A stretch of 64,000 nt of DNA from Bacillota bacterium (GCA_023421735.1 JAEZSP010000082.1:1-64000), one strand, 5' to 3'. Positions 24,751 through 33,770 are shown, counted from the stretch's first letter. Made by a program: numbers and translations. The notes: a model not told the origin generated them from the sequence alone.

Positions 24751-25583
24751 CAAAGGCGCAACGGCAGCCCCTGTTTGACCGCGTCTTTAAGCCCAAGACC
24801 ATGACGGTCGGTGATCGCAGCGTCTCAAAGCCGCGTTCCAGAACGCCGCTGATCCTGCTGATTCTGATCGCGGCGGTGTGGGGTTCAGTGGTCGTGACGG
24901 GCTTTGATGTCTCGATTCTCATCCGGCGCGGGCATCAGTTCACGGTGATCCTGGAGAAAATATTCAATCCCAAGTGGAGCTATTTTGCGAAGGTGTGGAA
25001 CCCGCTTCTCGATACCATCAAGATGTCGGTTATCGGGAGTGCGGTCGGTTCCATTCTTGCGCTGCCCTTTGCGGTGGTGGCTTCCACAAACATCAATAAA
25101 TCCGGCTGGATGGTCGCGATACTGCGCATTCTCCTCAACGTCGTGCGCACGCTTCCGACGCTCATCATCGCCTCCATCTGCGCCCTGATTTTCGGACTCG
25201 GCACCTTCGCAGGCATGGTCGCCATCACGGTCTTTACCTTCGGCGTGGTGACAAAGATGCTGTATGAATCCATCGAGACCATCGACATGGGTGCGTTCGA
25301 GGCCATGGAAGCGCTGGGTGCGACGCGGTTTCAGGCGTTCTGGTCGGCGTGCATGCCCCAGATATTGCCCACCTATCTCTCCCACTGCCTGTACTCATTT
25401 GAGATTAACATCCGCGCGGCGTCCATCCTCGGCTACGTGGGCGCGGGCGGTCTGGGCATTCTCATCAACGAGCGCATCGGTTGGCGCGATTACGAAGGAC
25501 TGGGCACGGTGCTTATCTCGCTGTTCGTCGTGGTTCTGATCATCGAGAACACAAGCCAGTACCTGCGCAGGAAGCTGAGTTAG
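24747..25583 (+). CDS. phnE: Phosphonate-type ABC importer permease (PhnE family), first copy
   Basis: 278 residues with a hydrophilic N-terminus of about 30 residues, then about six helices. The EAA-type loop is MGAFEAMEALGATRFQAFW near residue 180, and the PhnE-typical IRAASILGYVGAGGLG follows. It is coupled to phnC by ATGA. Two different PhnE proteins in a row indicate a heterodimeric channel. Confidence 0.92.
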   Translation: MTKAQRQPLFDRVFKPKTMTVGDRSVSKPRSRTPLILLILIAAVWGSVVVTGFDVSILIRRGHQFTVILEKIFNPKWSYFAKVWNPLLDTIKMSVIGSAVGSILALPFAVVASTNINKSGWMVAILRILLNVVRTLPTLIIASICALIFGLGTFAGMVAITVFTFGVVTKMLYESIETIDMGAFEAMEALGATRFQAFWSACMPQILPTYLSHCLYSFEINIRAASILGYVGAGGLGILINERIGWRDYEGLGTVLISLFVVVLIIENTSQYLRRKLS

Positions 25584-25593
25584 GAGGCCGCCG

Positions 25594-26415
25594 ATGCAAA
25601 AATATGTGAATCCCATTGAGGAAATGTACGAAAGCCGCCCCCGCAGATGGTGGGTCTATACGCTCATCACGCTGGTGATCGCGGTGCTGGTCGGCTGGTC
25701 GGGCACCGCCATTGAGTTCAAGGGTTTTGCGGCGAAGGGCAGCGAGGTCGCCTATGGCATCGTCTACGGCATTTCGCATCCGGACCTTACGCTGCTGTTC
25801 AACTGGACGAAGGACGGCGTACCATACATGCTGTTTGAGACGGTCGCGATTGCGCTTTTGGGCACGCTCATCGGCGGGCTGCTTGCCGTGCCGTTCAGCT
25901 TCCTTTCGAGCGAGAACATCGTGCCCAAATATGTGGCGTTCGTATTCCGCGCGTTCATCCTCCTCATTCGTACCATCCCGAGCCTCGTTTGGGCGCTGGT
26001 TTGGATTCGCGTGACGGGGCCGGGCGCATTCTGCGGCGTGGTGACGCAGTCCATCTGCTCGATCGGCATGATCTCAAAGATGTACATCAACGCCATCGAG
26101 GACCTCGACACCCGCATTTTGGAGAGTCTCGATGCGGCGGGCTGCACCACATTCCAGAAAATACGCTACGGCATCCTCCCGCAGCTCTACGCCAATTTCA
26201 TCTCGACCATCGTCTATCGGTTTGACATCAACATCAAGGACGCAACCACGCTGGGCATCGTCGGCGCGGGCGGCGTTGGCGCGGCGCTCATCCAGTGCAT
26301 CAATTCCCGGCGCTGGAGCATGGTCGGCGCGTTCCTGGCGGGCATGATCGTCCTGATGCTCTTCATCGAACTGTTCTCCACCCGAATCCGAAAACGTCTT
26401 GCGAGGGGTTCATGA
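25594..26415 (+). CDS. phnE: Phosphonate-type ABC importer permease (PhnE family), second copy
   Basis: 273 residues with about six helices. The EAA loop is LDTRILESLDAAGCTTFQKI and the family motif is IKDATTLGIVGAGGVG, clearly homologous to but divergent from the first PhnE. It lies ten bases after the first permease with AGGAGG, and overlaps the downstream hydrolase start by ATGA. It completes the importer. Confidence 0.92.
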   Translation: MQKYVNPIEEMYESRPRRWWVYTLITLVIAVLVGWSGTAIEFKGFAAKGSEVAYGIVYGISHPDLTLLFNWTKDGVPYMLFETVAIALLGTLIGGLLAVPFSFLSSENIVPKYVAFVFRAFILLIRTIPSLVWALVWIRVTGPGAFCGVVTQSICSIGMISKMYINAIEDLDTRILESLDAAGCTTFQKIRYGILPQLYANFISTIVYRFDINIKDATTLGIVGAGGVGAALIQCINSRRWSMVGAFLAGMIVLMLFIELFSTRIRKRLARGS

Positions 26416-27905
26416 AAAAGCTCACGATCTATTTCACCTCAGACACGCACGGCTATCTCTATCCGACGAACTTTGCGGACGAGACGCCCCGCGCCATGGG
26501 GCTTTTCTCAATGGACTTTAAAAAAGACGGGAATACGCTCGTCATCGACGGCGGCGATTGCCTGCAGGGCGCGCCGCTGACCTACTTTTGCCGGCAGGCG
26601 AACCGCCCCATGCCTGTCGCGCGTGCGATGAACGAGTTGCAATACGATTATGTGACGCTCGGGAATCACGACTTCAATTACGGCTACGAGGTCATGCGCG
26701 ATCACCTCGGGGCGTTATCCGCCCGCTGTCTGTGTGCGAACCTGACCGACCTCGGCGGGGAACTGGCCTTTGGCGATACTGCCGTACGCGTGATGGAAAA
26801 CGGACTGCGCGTGGGCCTGGTCGGCATGGTGACGTCCTGGGTCGGCGTGTGGGAAAAGAGCGAAAACATGGAGAAGCTGCGCGTGGGCGATCCGTTCACC
26901 GCGGCAAAAGAGGCGTGTGCCGCGCTGCGCGACCAGGTGGATGTGTTGATCGGCATCTACCACGGCGGGTTCGAAAAGGACGTCAAAACGGGGCGTGTCT
27001 TGAGCGAAACGGACGAAAACATCGGCTGCAAACTCTGCGAGGAGCTTCCGTTTGATCTCCTCCTGACGGGGCATCAGCATGTGCCCATGGAGAACGCCAA
27101 TTACTGCGGCACGCACGTCGTGCAGACGCCCTGCAACGCGGTCAAGTACGTCAAAGTGACGCTGGAGGAAGACGGGACGTTTTCCTCCGCGCTCGCGGCG
27201 CCCACCGCGCCCGCGCGCCTCAAACCGTGGCAGGCAAGCCTGTTTGCCGAATTGAATGCATGGCTCGACCGTCCGATCGGGCACATCTCCCGCGTGCTTC
27301 TGCCGGGCGACAAGCTGGACATGGCGCTTAACGGCGCACCGATTGCGGACTTTTACAACATGGTACAGTTGGATGCGAGCGGTGCGAACGTCTCCTGCAC
27401 GTGCTTGGGCAATGAATTGCGCGGCTTTGTGGACAGGGATGTCACCGTGCGCGACGTGGTGGCGAGTTATACTTATTCAAACACGCTGGTCGTGCTCGAA
27501 ATCACGGGGGCCATCCTGAAAATGGCGCTCGAACAATGCGCAACGTATTTCGACACATCAGGCGGTACGGTGGGAATCGCCGCACCCTTCCTTCTTCCCA
27601 AGGAGGCGCACTATAACTACGATTTCTTTTATGGGATTACCTACGAATTCGACCTGAAAAATCCCATCGGAAGCCGCGTGACGAAACTTATGCGAAGCGG
27701 AAAGCCCGTTTCAGGGGATGATCGGATGGCCCTCGTCATGAACAACTATCGCGCGACGGGCGCAGGGGACTTCGGCTTTTATCAAAACTGTCCGCGTGTG
27801 AAGGAGATGCAGACCGAGGTGAGCGAACTCATCCTCAATTACCTGTCCGCGCGGGAGATGGTCGAGATTCCGGCGTTCCCGTCTTATCGGACGGTTTTGC
27901 CGTAG
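26412..27905 (+). CDS. Bifunctional metallophosphatase/5'-nucleotidase-type enzyme, cytosolic
   Basis: 497 residues. The N-terminal calcineurin-like metallophosphatase domain has SDTHG (Asp11, His13), DGGDCLQG, GNHDFNYG, an YHGG histidine and GHQH, a complete two-metal site. The C-terminal 5_nucleotid_C substrate domain covers about residues 290-480 (NLVQ-like and YNYDFFYGITYEFDL regions). It has no signal peptide, unlike the secreted UshA/YfkN type, so it acts inside the cell. ATGA coupling to phnE places it in the importer operon: the imported compound is presumably a phosphomonoester such as a nucleotide, or is converted to one. The last 71 bases overlap the convergent MFS gene. Confidence 0.88.
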   Translation: MKKLTIYFTSDTHGYLYPTNFADETPRAMGLFSMDFKKDGNTLVIDGGDCLQGAPLTYFCRQANRPMPVARAMNELQYDYVTLGNHDFNYGYEVMRDHLGALSARCLCANLTDLGGELAFGDTAVRVMENGLRVGLVGMVTSWVGVWEKSENMEKLRVGDPFTAAKEACAALRDQVDVLIGIYHGGFEKDVKTGRVLSETDENIGCKLCEELPFDLLLTGHQHVPMENANYCGTHVVQTPCNAVKYVKVTLEEDGTFSSALAAPTAPARLKPWQASLFAELNAWLDRPIGHISRVLLPGDKLDMALNGAPIADFYNMVQLDASGANVSCTCLGNELRGFVDRDVTVRDVVASYTYSNTLVVLEITGAILKMALEQCATYFDTSGGTVGIAAPFLLPKEAHYNYDFFYGITYEFDLKNPIGSRVTKLMRSGKPVSGDDRMALVMNNYRATGAGDFGFYQNCPRVKEMQTEVSELILNYLSAREMVEIPAFPSYRTVLP

Positions 27906-29157
27906 GAAAAGGAGCTGTGCTCCGGTGCGCGAATCGGAGCGCTACTACTGTCTCCAGGACGACGAAGCCGAGGCCCATCGCGAGAGGCAGCGACCGGTTC
28001 AGTTCCGCCAGCAGCCCGGCAAGCCACGTGACCGGTGCGCCGACGAGCAGAATTCCGGCTGTCATCATGCTGTTGATCCGCGCACGCTCCTCCTGCGGGA
28101 TGGTAACCGAGATCAGCGACTCGACGTACGGCCCGAGCATCGCCAGCGCGAACGCGTCGCACGAGGCGGACAGGAACGCGACCCACACCGCCCCGCGCGC
28201 AAGGGGCAAAAGCGCCAGCGGAAGCGCAAGGGAGAGGCCCTTCGCCGCGATGCCCGATAAAAGCGGCACGCGAACGCGCGAAAGCTTTATGTGCGGGATG
28301 ATCAAGAGGTAGACAACAAGCGTGATGATTGCTTTGGCGGGTGGCAGCGCGGAAAAAACGGCGGCGCTGATGCCATACTTTTCCGTCACAAAAAGCGGCC
28401 AGAAGTTCGCGAACACCGCCCCATCGCAATTTATGAGAAGTGCGAACGCTGCCAACAGTAGCAGGCTTTTATTCCCGATTGCCGAAACGAACGCGCTGAA
28501 ATTTCCGAGCGCAAGGTGCAGTGCGCTGCATCCTCGGCTCGCGGCGATCCGCGCCCGTCCGATGGAACTTTCGCCCGACATGCGGTACTGGAGGATGAAC
28601 TTGGCCGTCATAAGAAGAAGCGCCAGCGCGTAGAGCGCGCGCATGGTGGGTGGGAGCGAAAAGCGGACGATGAATATGCCTGCGACCGGGGCGAGAAACC
28701 CAGCCGCCATTCCCATAATCGACAGGATGGTGAATATGTGGACGAGCTTGTCGTCGTCTCCGTCCTCGACGATTAGGCAGCTGAAGCTGGTGCCCGTTAC
28801 GCGCCACATGCCGTTGAACGCAGCCGCGAGAGCGAAAAGGGGGAAGCTTCGTGCCGACATCCAGAGCGCGCAGGGAATCGTCCAGCTCATAAGGCCGAAG
28901 AGCAGCATCGATTTTCTGCGGCCAATCTTGTCGACAATCCCACCCGACAAGAGCGCCCACGCGAATTGACTGGCAAAGCCCAGTGCGGCCACCGTACCGA
29001 TTTGTGCGTCCGTGAGCCCGAGATCCGACATGTAAAGGGATGCGAAGGGAAGAAAGAGCTGGTACGGAATCGCCCACAACGGTTCAGTAAATACGCACGC
29101 CCTCTGATTGCCCCGGAGGGAGCGCAGCGAGCGGTACAGCGAACGGATTGCTTTCAT
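27835..29157 (-). CDS. MFS transporter of unknown substrate
   Basis: 440 residues with about 12 helices. The N-terminal half holds GLTDAQIGTVAALGF and the MFS loop-2 signature-like GGIVDKIGRRKSML. A long central cytoplasmic loop (about 200-220) precedes the second half. The polar tail of about 25 residues is encoded in the segment that overlaps the 5'-nucleotidase gene on the other strand. The start at 29157 follows AAAAGGAG. No neighbour identifies the substrate. Confidence 0.85.
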   Translation of the reverse strand: MKAIRSLYRSLRSLRGNQRACVFTEPLWAIPYQLFLPFASLYMSDLGLTDAQIGTVAALGFASQFAWALLSGGIVDKIGRRKSMLLFGLMSWTIPCALWMSARSFPLFALAAAFNGMWRVTGTSFSCLIVEDGDDDKLVHIFTILSIMGMAAGFLAPVAGIFIVRFSLPPTMRALYALALLLMTAKFILQYRMSGESSIGRARIAASRGCSALHLALGNFSAFVSAIGNKSLLLLAAFALLINCDGAVFANFWPLFVTEKYGISAAVFSALPPAKAIITLVVYLLIIPHIKLSRVRVPLLSGIAAKGLSLALPLALLPLARGAVWVAFLSASCDAFALAMLGPYVESLISVTIPQEERARINSMMTAGILLVGAPVTWLAGLLAELNRSLPLAMGLGFVVLETVVALRFAHRSTAPFPTAKPSDKTGTPESRPSPARTGN

Positions 29158-29426
29158 TCTGTTCTCCTTTTTATATCTTGGTGGCATCAGCTCCTTTCAA
29201 AATGACTCGGCCGACTCCGCTTCCCGCGATGGCTTCGCGTGGGAGCGACCCGCAATCCGACATGCAACTCCACCCCTTTCGCAATGATTAACATAATGAT
29301 ACACGATGAGCCGCCCTGTTGTCCAGTCCATCCGCCGCACACTCTTTTGATGTGCGACGGATCAGTGGAAGATCAGTATGCAAAAAAGGGAGTCGCATGT
29401 GCGGCTCCCAAACCAAAAGGGATCGG
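29158..29426. other. Intergenic region between MFS and sodA genes
   Basis: Contains the MFS leader, an imperfect GC-rich hairpin near 29209-29239 and, at its right end, the sodA terminator. No gene is supported. Confidence 0.45.
29382..29409 (-). terminator. Rho-independent terminator of sodA
   Basis: Minus strand: GGGAGCCGC-ACAT-GCGACTCCC followed by TTTTTT, 18 bases past the stop codon. Confidence 0.85.
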
Positions 29427-30038
29427 TTAACGCTTCGCATAGTTTTCCGCGACCTTGTTCCAATCGACCACCTCGAAAAATTCCTTTACATAATCGGCGC
29501 GCAGGTTCTTGTACTTGAGATAGTACGCGTGCTCCCACACGTCGATGCCGAAAATCGGTCGCCAGGCACCTTCCGTTTCGGTGATGGGGTTGTCCTGATT
29601 CGGTGTCGCCATGACCTTCAAATCGCCCTTCCCGTCGGTTGCAAGCCATGCCCAGCCGGAGCCGAATTGCCCTGCCGCCGCCTTTGAAATCTGTTCCTTG
29701 AAGTCGTCAAACGATCCAAACGTTTCCTCGATCTTTTCGGCCAGCTCACCCGTTGGCGCGCCACCTGCATGCGGTGCGATGTGGCCAAAGTACAGATTGT
29801 GGTTAAAAAACCCGCCGCCGTTGTTGCGCACCGCCGTGCGCACGTCCTCCGGTACGAATTTAAGTCCTGCCAAGAGTTCCTCGACGGGTTTTCCTTCCAG
29901 TCCCGCCTTTTCGACGGCGGCATTCAGGTTTTTCGTATACCCGGCGTGGTGCTTTGTATAATGGGTCTGCATGGTGAGCGCATCAATATGCGGCTCCAAC
30001 GCGTCAAATGCGTAATTTAGTTTTATCTGCTCAAACAT
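29427..30038 (-). CDS. sodA: Superoxide dismutase, Fe/Mn family
   Basis: 203 residues, typical length. All four metal ligands are present: His26 (THYTKHH), His80 (FFNHNLYF), Asp166 and His170 (GIDVWEHAYYL). Gly-Gly-Gly-Phe-Phe-Asn before the second His and GSGWAWL are family hallmarks. It converts superoxide to oxygen and peroxide in the cytosol. Monocistronic: it has its own terminator, and GGGAGA is the ribosome binding site. Its presence indicates some exposure to oxygen in what otherwise looks like an anaerobe. Metal preference (Fe, Mn or cambialistic) cannot be assigned by eye. Confidence 0.95.
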   Translation of the reverse strand: MFEQIKLNYAFDALEPHIDALTMQTHYTKHHAGYTKNLNAAVEKAGLEGKPVEELLAGLKFVPEDVRTAVRNNGGGFFNHNLYFGHIAPHAGGAPTGELAEKIEETFGSFDDFKEQISKAAAGQFGSGWAWLATDGKGDLKVMATPNQDNPITETEGAWRPIFGIDVWEHAYYLKYKNLRADYVKEFFEVVDWNKVAENYAKR

Positions 30039-30132
30039 GGAGAATCTCCCTTCTCCCCGTTGGTAGGGGCTCCTAACTGCTCTGCATGAAATATACCCCT
30101 GTTGGCGGGATGTGAATCAGCCGCAATTTCGG

Positions 30133-30161
30133 TTCATTTTTTCTGTGGAATATGGTATCAT
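30133..30161 (+). promoter_or_regulatory. Probable sigma-A promoter of the GyrI-like/C39-like pair
   Basis: TTCATT, 17-base spacer, TATCAT, with the GyrI-like start 25 bases downstream. The -35 is weak. Confidence 0.45.
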
Positions 30162-30185
30162 TGGGAAATAAGGAGGAAAAGAGAC

Positions 30186-30665
30186 ATGGAGAATGTGTTT
30201 GGGGTGCGGGTTCTGGCACTGCCGAAGTGCCGGATGGTCACATCGGGGATGGAGACAGGCGCGCCGTTTGCGCCGGAGAGCAAGCTGACGGCGTTCAGTA
30301 CGTGGTTTTCGAAGATTGCCGCGACTGATCGGTTCATGCCGCGCGATTTTCTGTGGTACGATGCGGAGATTCCGGGCATGGAATGGTGTTATGTCTATTC
30401 TGAGGGAATGGACACCGGCGATTTTGAGGTCGTCGACTTCGACGGCGGACTGTACGCAGCCGCGATTTCAGTCGATGAGGACGATACGGATGGCACTCGT
30501 GTATACGAGGGGATCAAAGCGTGGATCGCCGAATGCGGTTTTGCATTAGATGAACGGCCGCGGCACAGGACGATGTTCCACATCCCAACACCGGCGTCAG
30601 CCAAAAAGGTGATGGGTTTCAATCAGCTCGACATATTTGTGCCGATCAAAGGGACGGAGGTTTAA
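30186..30665 (+). CDS. GyrI-like/AraC effector-binding-domain protein
   Basis: 159 residues, a single small-molecule-binding SOUL/GyrI-like domain without a DNA-binding part. The fold is suggested by an alternating strand pattern, an acidic strand near the middle (GLYAAAISVDEDD) and the C-terminal FNQLDIFVPIK typical of this family. The start at 30186 follows AAGGAGG; in-frame upstream sequence lacks such a site. It is followed after two bases by a 360-residue protein, so the two form a unit. Members bind diverse ligands or hydrolyse xenobiotics; the role here is unknown. Confidence 0.7.
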   Translation: MENVFGVRVLALPKCRMVTSGMETGAPFAPESKLTAFSTWFSKIAATDRFMPRDFLWYDAEIPGMEWCYVYSEGMDTGDFEVVDFDGGLYAAAISVDEDDTDGTRVYEGIKAWIAECGFALDERPRHRTMFHIPTPASAKKVMGFNQLDIFVPIKGTEV

Positions 30666-30667
30666 GC

Positions 30668-31750
30668 GTGGCAAGCCGCATCATCGAATATGTGCCGCGC
30701 GTCGCGCAGTTTCCGGAGGGCGGAAGCGCCATGCTCACACCCTTCATCGGTTCCCTGTGGGCCGCGCTTTCCGGCATGGGCAGGCCGCGCCCCTATGCGG
30801 ACATACTGGCATTGAGCGGCGCGGGCAACCGCCTCGTCTGGCGGCCGGGAAAGTGGGATGGAGGGAATGTCGATATTCTCGCCTGCGAGGAGGACGCCTT
30901 CGCTCCGCACAGGCGCGCGCTTGAGGCGCTGGGGCTTTTGGGGACGTTTCGGCTCACAAAACCCATTGCGGGGATGGATGGGCCGCTGGTTTCGGAGGAT
31001 GCGGCACGCGCCGAGATCGTAAAATCGCTGGATGCGGGAGTGCCTGTGATCGCCATGGGCATCATCGGGCCACCGGAGTGCTGCGTGGTGTTCGGATACG
31101 AGGGGGACGGCGCGTCGCTCGTGGGTTGGAATTATTTTCAGACGGACGAAGGTTTCCCAAAGGACGAACCCTTCAAGAAGATGGGTTGGTTCGAGGGCCT
31201 GTTGGGCTACATATTGCTTGCGGACGCCGGGAGCACACCCTCTGTGCGGGAAAACACACGCACTGCCGTGCGTGCCATCGTGGAAAACGCGATGCACCCG
31301 GACGTGCGCGGTGCGAAGATCGGCATGGCCGCGTGGGAAGCGATGCTGGATGCGCTCGAAAATGCCTCTTTTGATGATTGCACCCGGGTTCTCTTGGCTG
31401 ACGCCGACGGAGTCTTAGATGACGAAGTATGGGAAAAGACGGTGCAGGGGCGGTTCTACGTCTATTGCGACGCGCTATGTCAGATTTATGAGCGCGGCGC
31501 GGCGTTGCCCTATTGGGAGAGCGTACACACCGAAAATCCCGATTGGGCGGAGCCGATCGCGGAGGCGATCGATGCCTGGCGCGCCTGCGCACAGTACGGT
31601 GGTTTTCTTTGGAAGCATTTGACCAATGACGAAGCGGGTTTCCGGAAATTTGCCGACCCCGCGATTCGCAAAATTCTTGCCGACGAGGGACGGCGGGCCA
31701 TGGCGCTGGATCAGGCGGCAGTCGCGGCGATCAGAAAGCTGCTCGGATGA
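30668..31750 (+). CDS. C39/BtrH-like protein of unknown function, copy 1
   Basis: 360 residues, soluble. The middle segment (about 115-160, KSLDAGVPVIAMG then VVFGYEGDGASLVGWNYF) has the spacing of the C39/BtrH N-terminal-type cysteine-peptidase-like fold, in which a segment on controlled access precedes a His/Gly-Tyr strand. The expected catalytic His is not evident (ECCVVFGY instead), so enzymatic activity is doubtful. The GTG start follows GGAGG. It shares overall length and domain order with 37874-38971, and both sit directly behind a ligand-sensing or regulatory gene. Function not known. Confidence 0.6.
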   Translation: MASRIIEYVPRVAQFPEGGSAMLTPFIGSLWAALSGMGRPRPYADILALSGAGNRLVWRPGKWDGGNVDILACEEDAFAPHRRALEALGLLGTFRLTKPIAGMDGPLVSEDAARAEIVKSLDAGVPVIAMGIIGPPECCVVFGYEGDGASLVGWNYFQTDEGFPKDEPFKKMGWFEGLLGYILLADAGSTPSVRENTRTAVRAIVENAMHPDVRGAKIGMAAWEAMLDALENASFDDCTRVLLADADGVLDDEVWEKTVQGRFYVYCDALCQIYERGAALPYWESVHTENPDWAEPIAEAIDAWRACAQYGGFLWKHLTNDEAGFRKFADPAIRKILADEGRRAMALDQAAVAAIRKLLG

Positions 31751-31756
31751 AACAAA

Positions 31757-31786
31757 ACGGTCCGATTCCATGCGGAATCGGGCCGT
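31757..31786. terminator. Bidirectional terminator, 13-bp stem
   Basis: ACGGTCCGATTCC and GGAATCGGGCCGT (one G-T pair) around ATGC. On the minus strand it is followed by TTTTGTTT, suiting the gene ending at 31801; it also lies six bases after the plus-strand stop. Confidence 0.8.
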
Positions 31787-31800
31787 GATTGTCTACATGG

Positions 31801-32499
31801 TTATTCGGCAACGACGGGATCGAAAATCATCATCATATCATCGGCTTCCAAAACCAGACGTCCGCCGCGCAACGTGCATGCCACCGGCTGATCCCCGTCC
31901 GTAATGGTGATGACATTCCCTTCCATGGACCAGGTCAGTTCGGCAGGTTCCTCCCCCGTCGTGACCGAGAGCGCCGTATAATCCGCGTTGATCGTCAGAG
32001 TCATCTCGACATACGACATGCCGGCCATGGAAATGCGGGTGCCGCTTATTTCGATCTCCGTGGCGATCCAGGCACCCACGAAGCTCGCTTCCGTCACATC
32101 CGTATCGGGTTCGGGCAGCGGTTCCGCGGCAGCCGTAGGTTCGCGCTCCAAATAAATCAACATGTAACCCGCGTCCAGGACGAGCGTTTCCTCTTCGAGC
32201 GTGACGCCAAATGGCATGCCCTGATCGGTATACGTCATCATGCCCTGCTCGTCGAGGGCCCAGGTGCCGGTGCTGATGTCTTCGCCGCTCATCGCCGTAA
32301 CCGAACCATCCGCGAAGAATTCCAATGTCATGTCACTGCCCATCATGGCATAGGGGAACGTGTTTCCATCCATCCCAACCTGTGTGGCGTACCAGAGACC
32401 CAGACAATCCGCGGGATCGACTGGGGTAACCTCCTCGGCGACCGCGAAAGGCATTAAAAGCGCAAGCACCAGGATGAGCGCGAGTGAGATCCTCTTCAT
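31801..32499 (-). CDS. Secreted protein with two lipocalin-like repeats
   Basis: 232 residues. Signal peptide (about 1-21, ISLALILVLALLMPFAVAEE) with an AVA-EE cleavage site. The mature chain is two similar domains of about 90 residues: each begins with a G-x-W motif (LGLWYATQV and VGAWIATEI), continues with a DMTLEFFADG or EMTLTINADY strand and a TGTWALDEQ or ELTWSMEGN strand, and ends LVLDAGYMLIYL or LVLEADDMMMIF. This resembles small beta-barrel lipocalin-like domains of Clostridia. Ribosome binding site GGAGGAGG precedes the start. The ligand is unknown. Confidence 0.75.
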   Translation of the reverse strand: MKRISLALILVLALLMPFAVAEEVTPVDPADCLGLWYATQVGMDGNTFPYAMMGSDMTLEFFADGSVTAMSGEDISTGTWALDEQGMMTYTDQGMPFGVTLEEETLVLDAGYMLIYLEREPTAAAEPLPEPDTDVTEASFVGAWIATEIEISGTRISMAGMSYVEMTLTINADYTALSVTTGEEPAELTWSMEGNVITITDGDQPVACTLRGGRLVLEADDMMMIFDPVVAE

Positions 32500-32536
32500 G
32501 TTCAATTCCTCCTCCTCATTATCAAGGCCCTGTTTT

Positions 32537-32565
32537 ATGGTACCATGAAGGCCATTGTGTGTCAA
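32537..32565 (-). promoter_or_regulatory. Sigma-A promoter of the secreted repeat protein
   Basis: Minus strand: TTGACA (32565-32560), 17-base spacer, TACCAT (32542-32537). Confidence 0.65.
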
Positions 32566-32630
32566 ACATTAGATATGCCAGCCGAGTAAATTTCTCTTTT
32601 CCGCATATCCCTTGCGCAGCGAAAAGGGCA

Positions 32631-32659
32631 TGGTCAATCGCGCGATCCTGTGCTATACT
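32631..32659 (+). promoter_or_regulatory. Sigma-A promoter of the M42 aminopeptidase gene
   Basis: TGGTCA, 17-base spacer, TATACT at 32654-32659. The leader is about 25 bases. Confidence 0.5.
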
Positions 32660-32688
32660 GAGTTGAAATGCTTTGGGAGGGAATCGAA

Positions 32689-33765
32689 ATGGACAAGCAA
32701 GGGGCAATCTCGCTCATCCGGGCGCTCTCGGACGCGCCGGGCGCTTCGGGGTTCGAGGATGCGGTCGTCGATGTGCTGCGCGCGGCAGCGCAGGGACTTG
32801 GCGATGCATCTGAAGACAAAATGCGGAATTTTTATCTGGACCGATGCGGGAACGTGGCGAACAAGCCCGTTTTGCAGCTCGATGCGCACACCGACGAGGT
32901 TTCATTCATCATACAAGCCATCAAGCCCAACGGCACGCTGCGCTTTTTGCAGTTGGGGCGCTGGGTACCGGCGGGCGTTGCCGCGCATCGCGTGCTGGTG
33001 CGCAACGCACTGGGCGCGTACATTCCCGGCATCATCGCCACTACGCCGCCCCACCATGCGAGCGAGGCTGAAAAAAACGCCGCGCCGCGCGTGGAAGACA
33101 TGACGATCGACGTGGGCGCGTCCTCCTATGAGGAAGCCGTCCATGATTTTCAAATCCGCATCGGCGAGCCCGTCGTGCCCGACGTCAAATTTGAATACGA
33201 CGAAAAGCACGATCTATTGATCGGTAAGGCATTCGATTGCCGCCTCGGTTGCGCCGCGATTGCGGAGACGCTCCGGGCGCTGGACGGCGAAAAACTGGAT
33301 GTGAACGTCGTCGGCGCGTGGGCGACGCAGGAGGAGGTTGGCACGCGGGGCGCTGCGGTAACCGCACGGCACGTTAAGCCCGACATCGCCATCGTCTTTG
33401 AAGGCTGCCCGGCGGACGACACCGTCGCGGAACCGTATATGGTTCAGACCGCAATCAAAAAGGGCCCCATGCTGCGTTATATCGACGCGCGCATGATCAC
33501 GCATCCCCGGTTTCAAAGGTACGCACTCGACATGGGCGAGCGGCTCGGCATTCCCGTACAGTCGAGCGTGCGCAGCGGCGGATCGACCAACGGCGCGCCG
33601 ATTCACCTTTCGAATCTGGGCGTGCCCTGCATCGTAATCGGCCTGCCCACGCGCTATATTCATACGCATCACGGCATCGCCTCTTATCACGATTTCGAGA
33701 ATGCGGTGAAGCTCGCGGTTGAAGTCATCAAGTCCCTCAACGGGGACGTGCTGGCGGGATTCTGA
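32689..33765 (+). CDS. M42-family metallopeptidase (aminopeptidase/endoglucanase-like)
   Basis: 358 residues, typical for the family of dinuclear zinc aminopeptidases that assemble into tetrahedral dodecamers. The metal site is visible in order: His in DAHTDEV (about 66), Asp in FDCRLGC (about 176), Glu-Glu in ATQEEVG (about 208), Asp/Glu in FEGCPADD and His in YIHTHHG. The start at 32689 follows GGAGGG. It cleaves N-terminal residues from peptides in the cytosol; the exact residue preference is not readable. Monocistronic with a strong terminator. Confidence 0.92.
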   Translation: MDKQGAISLIRALSDAPGASGFEDAVVDVLRAAAQGLGDASEDKMRNFYLDRCGNVANKPVLQLDAHTDEVSFIIQAIKPNGTLRFLQLGRWVPAGVAAHRVLVRNALGAYIPGIIATTPPHHASEAEKNAAPRVEDMTIDVGASSYEEAVHDFQIRIGEPVVPDVKFEYDEKHDLLIGKAFDCRLGCAAIAETLRALDGEKLDVNVVGAWATQEEVGTRGAAVTARHVKPDIAIVFEGCPADDTVAEPYMVQTAIKKGPMLRYIDARMITHPRFQRYALDMGERLGIPVQSSVRSGGSTNGAPIHLSNLGVPCIVIGLPTRYIHTHHGIASYHDFENAVKLAVEVIKSLNGDVLAGF

Positions 33766-33770
33766 CGGCA

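Noticed and set aside
30668..31750. Assignment as an active C39 peptidase
   Set aside because: The His expected after the Gly-rich strand is not present and no ATP-exporter or leader peptide is nearby, so only fold-level resemblance is claimed.
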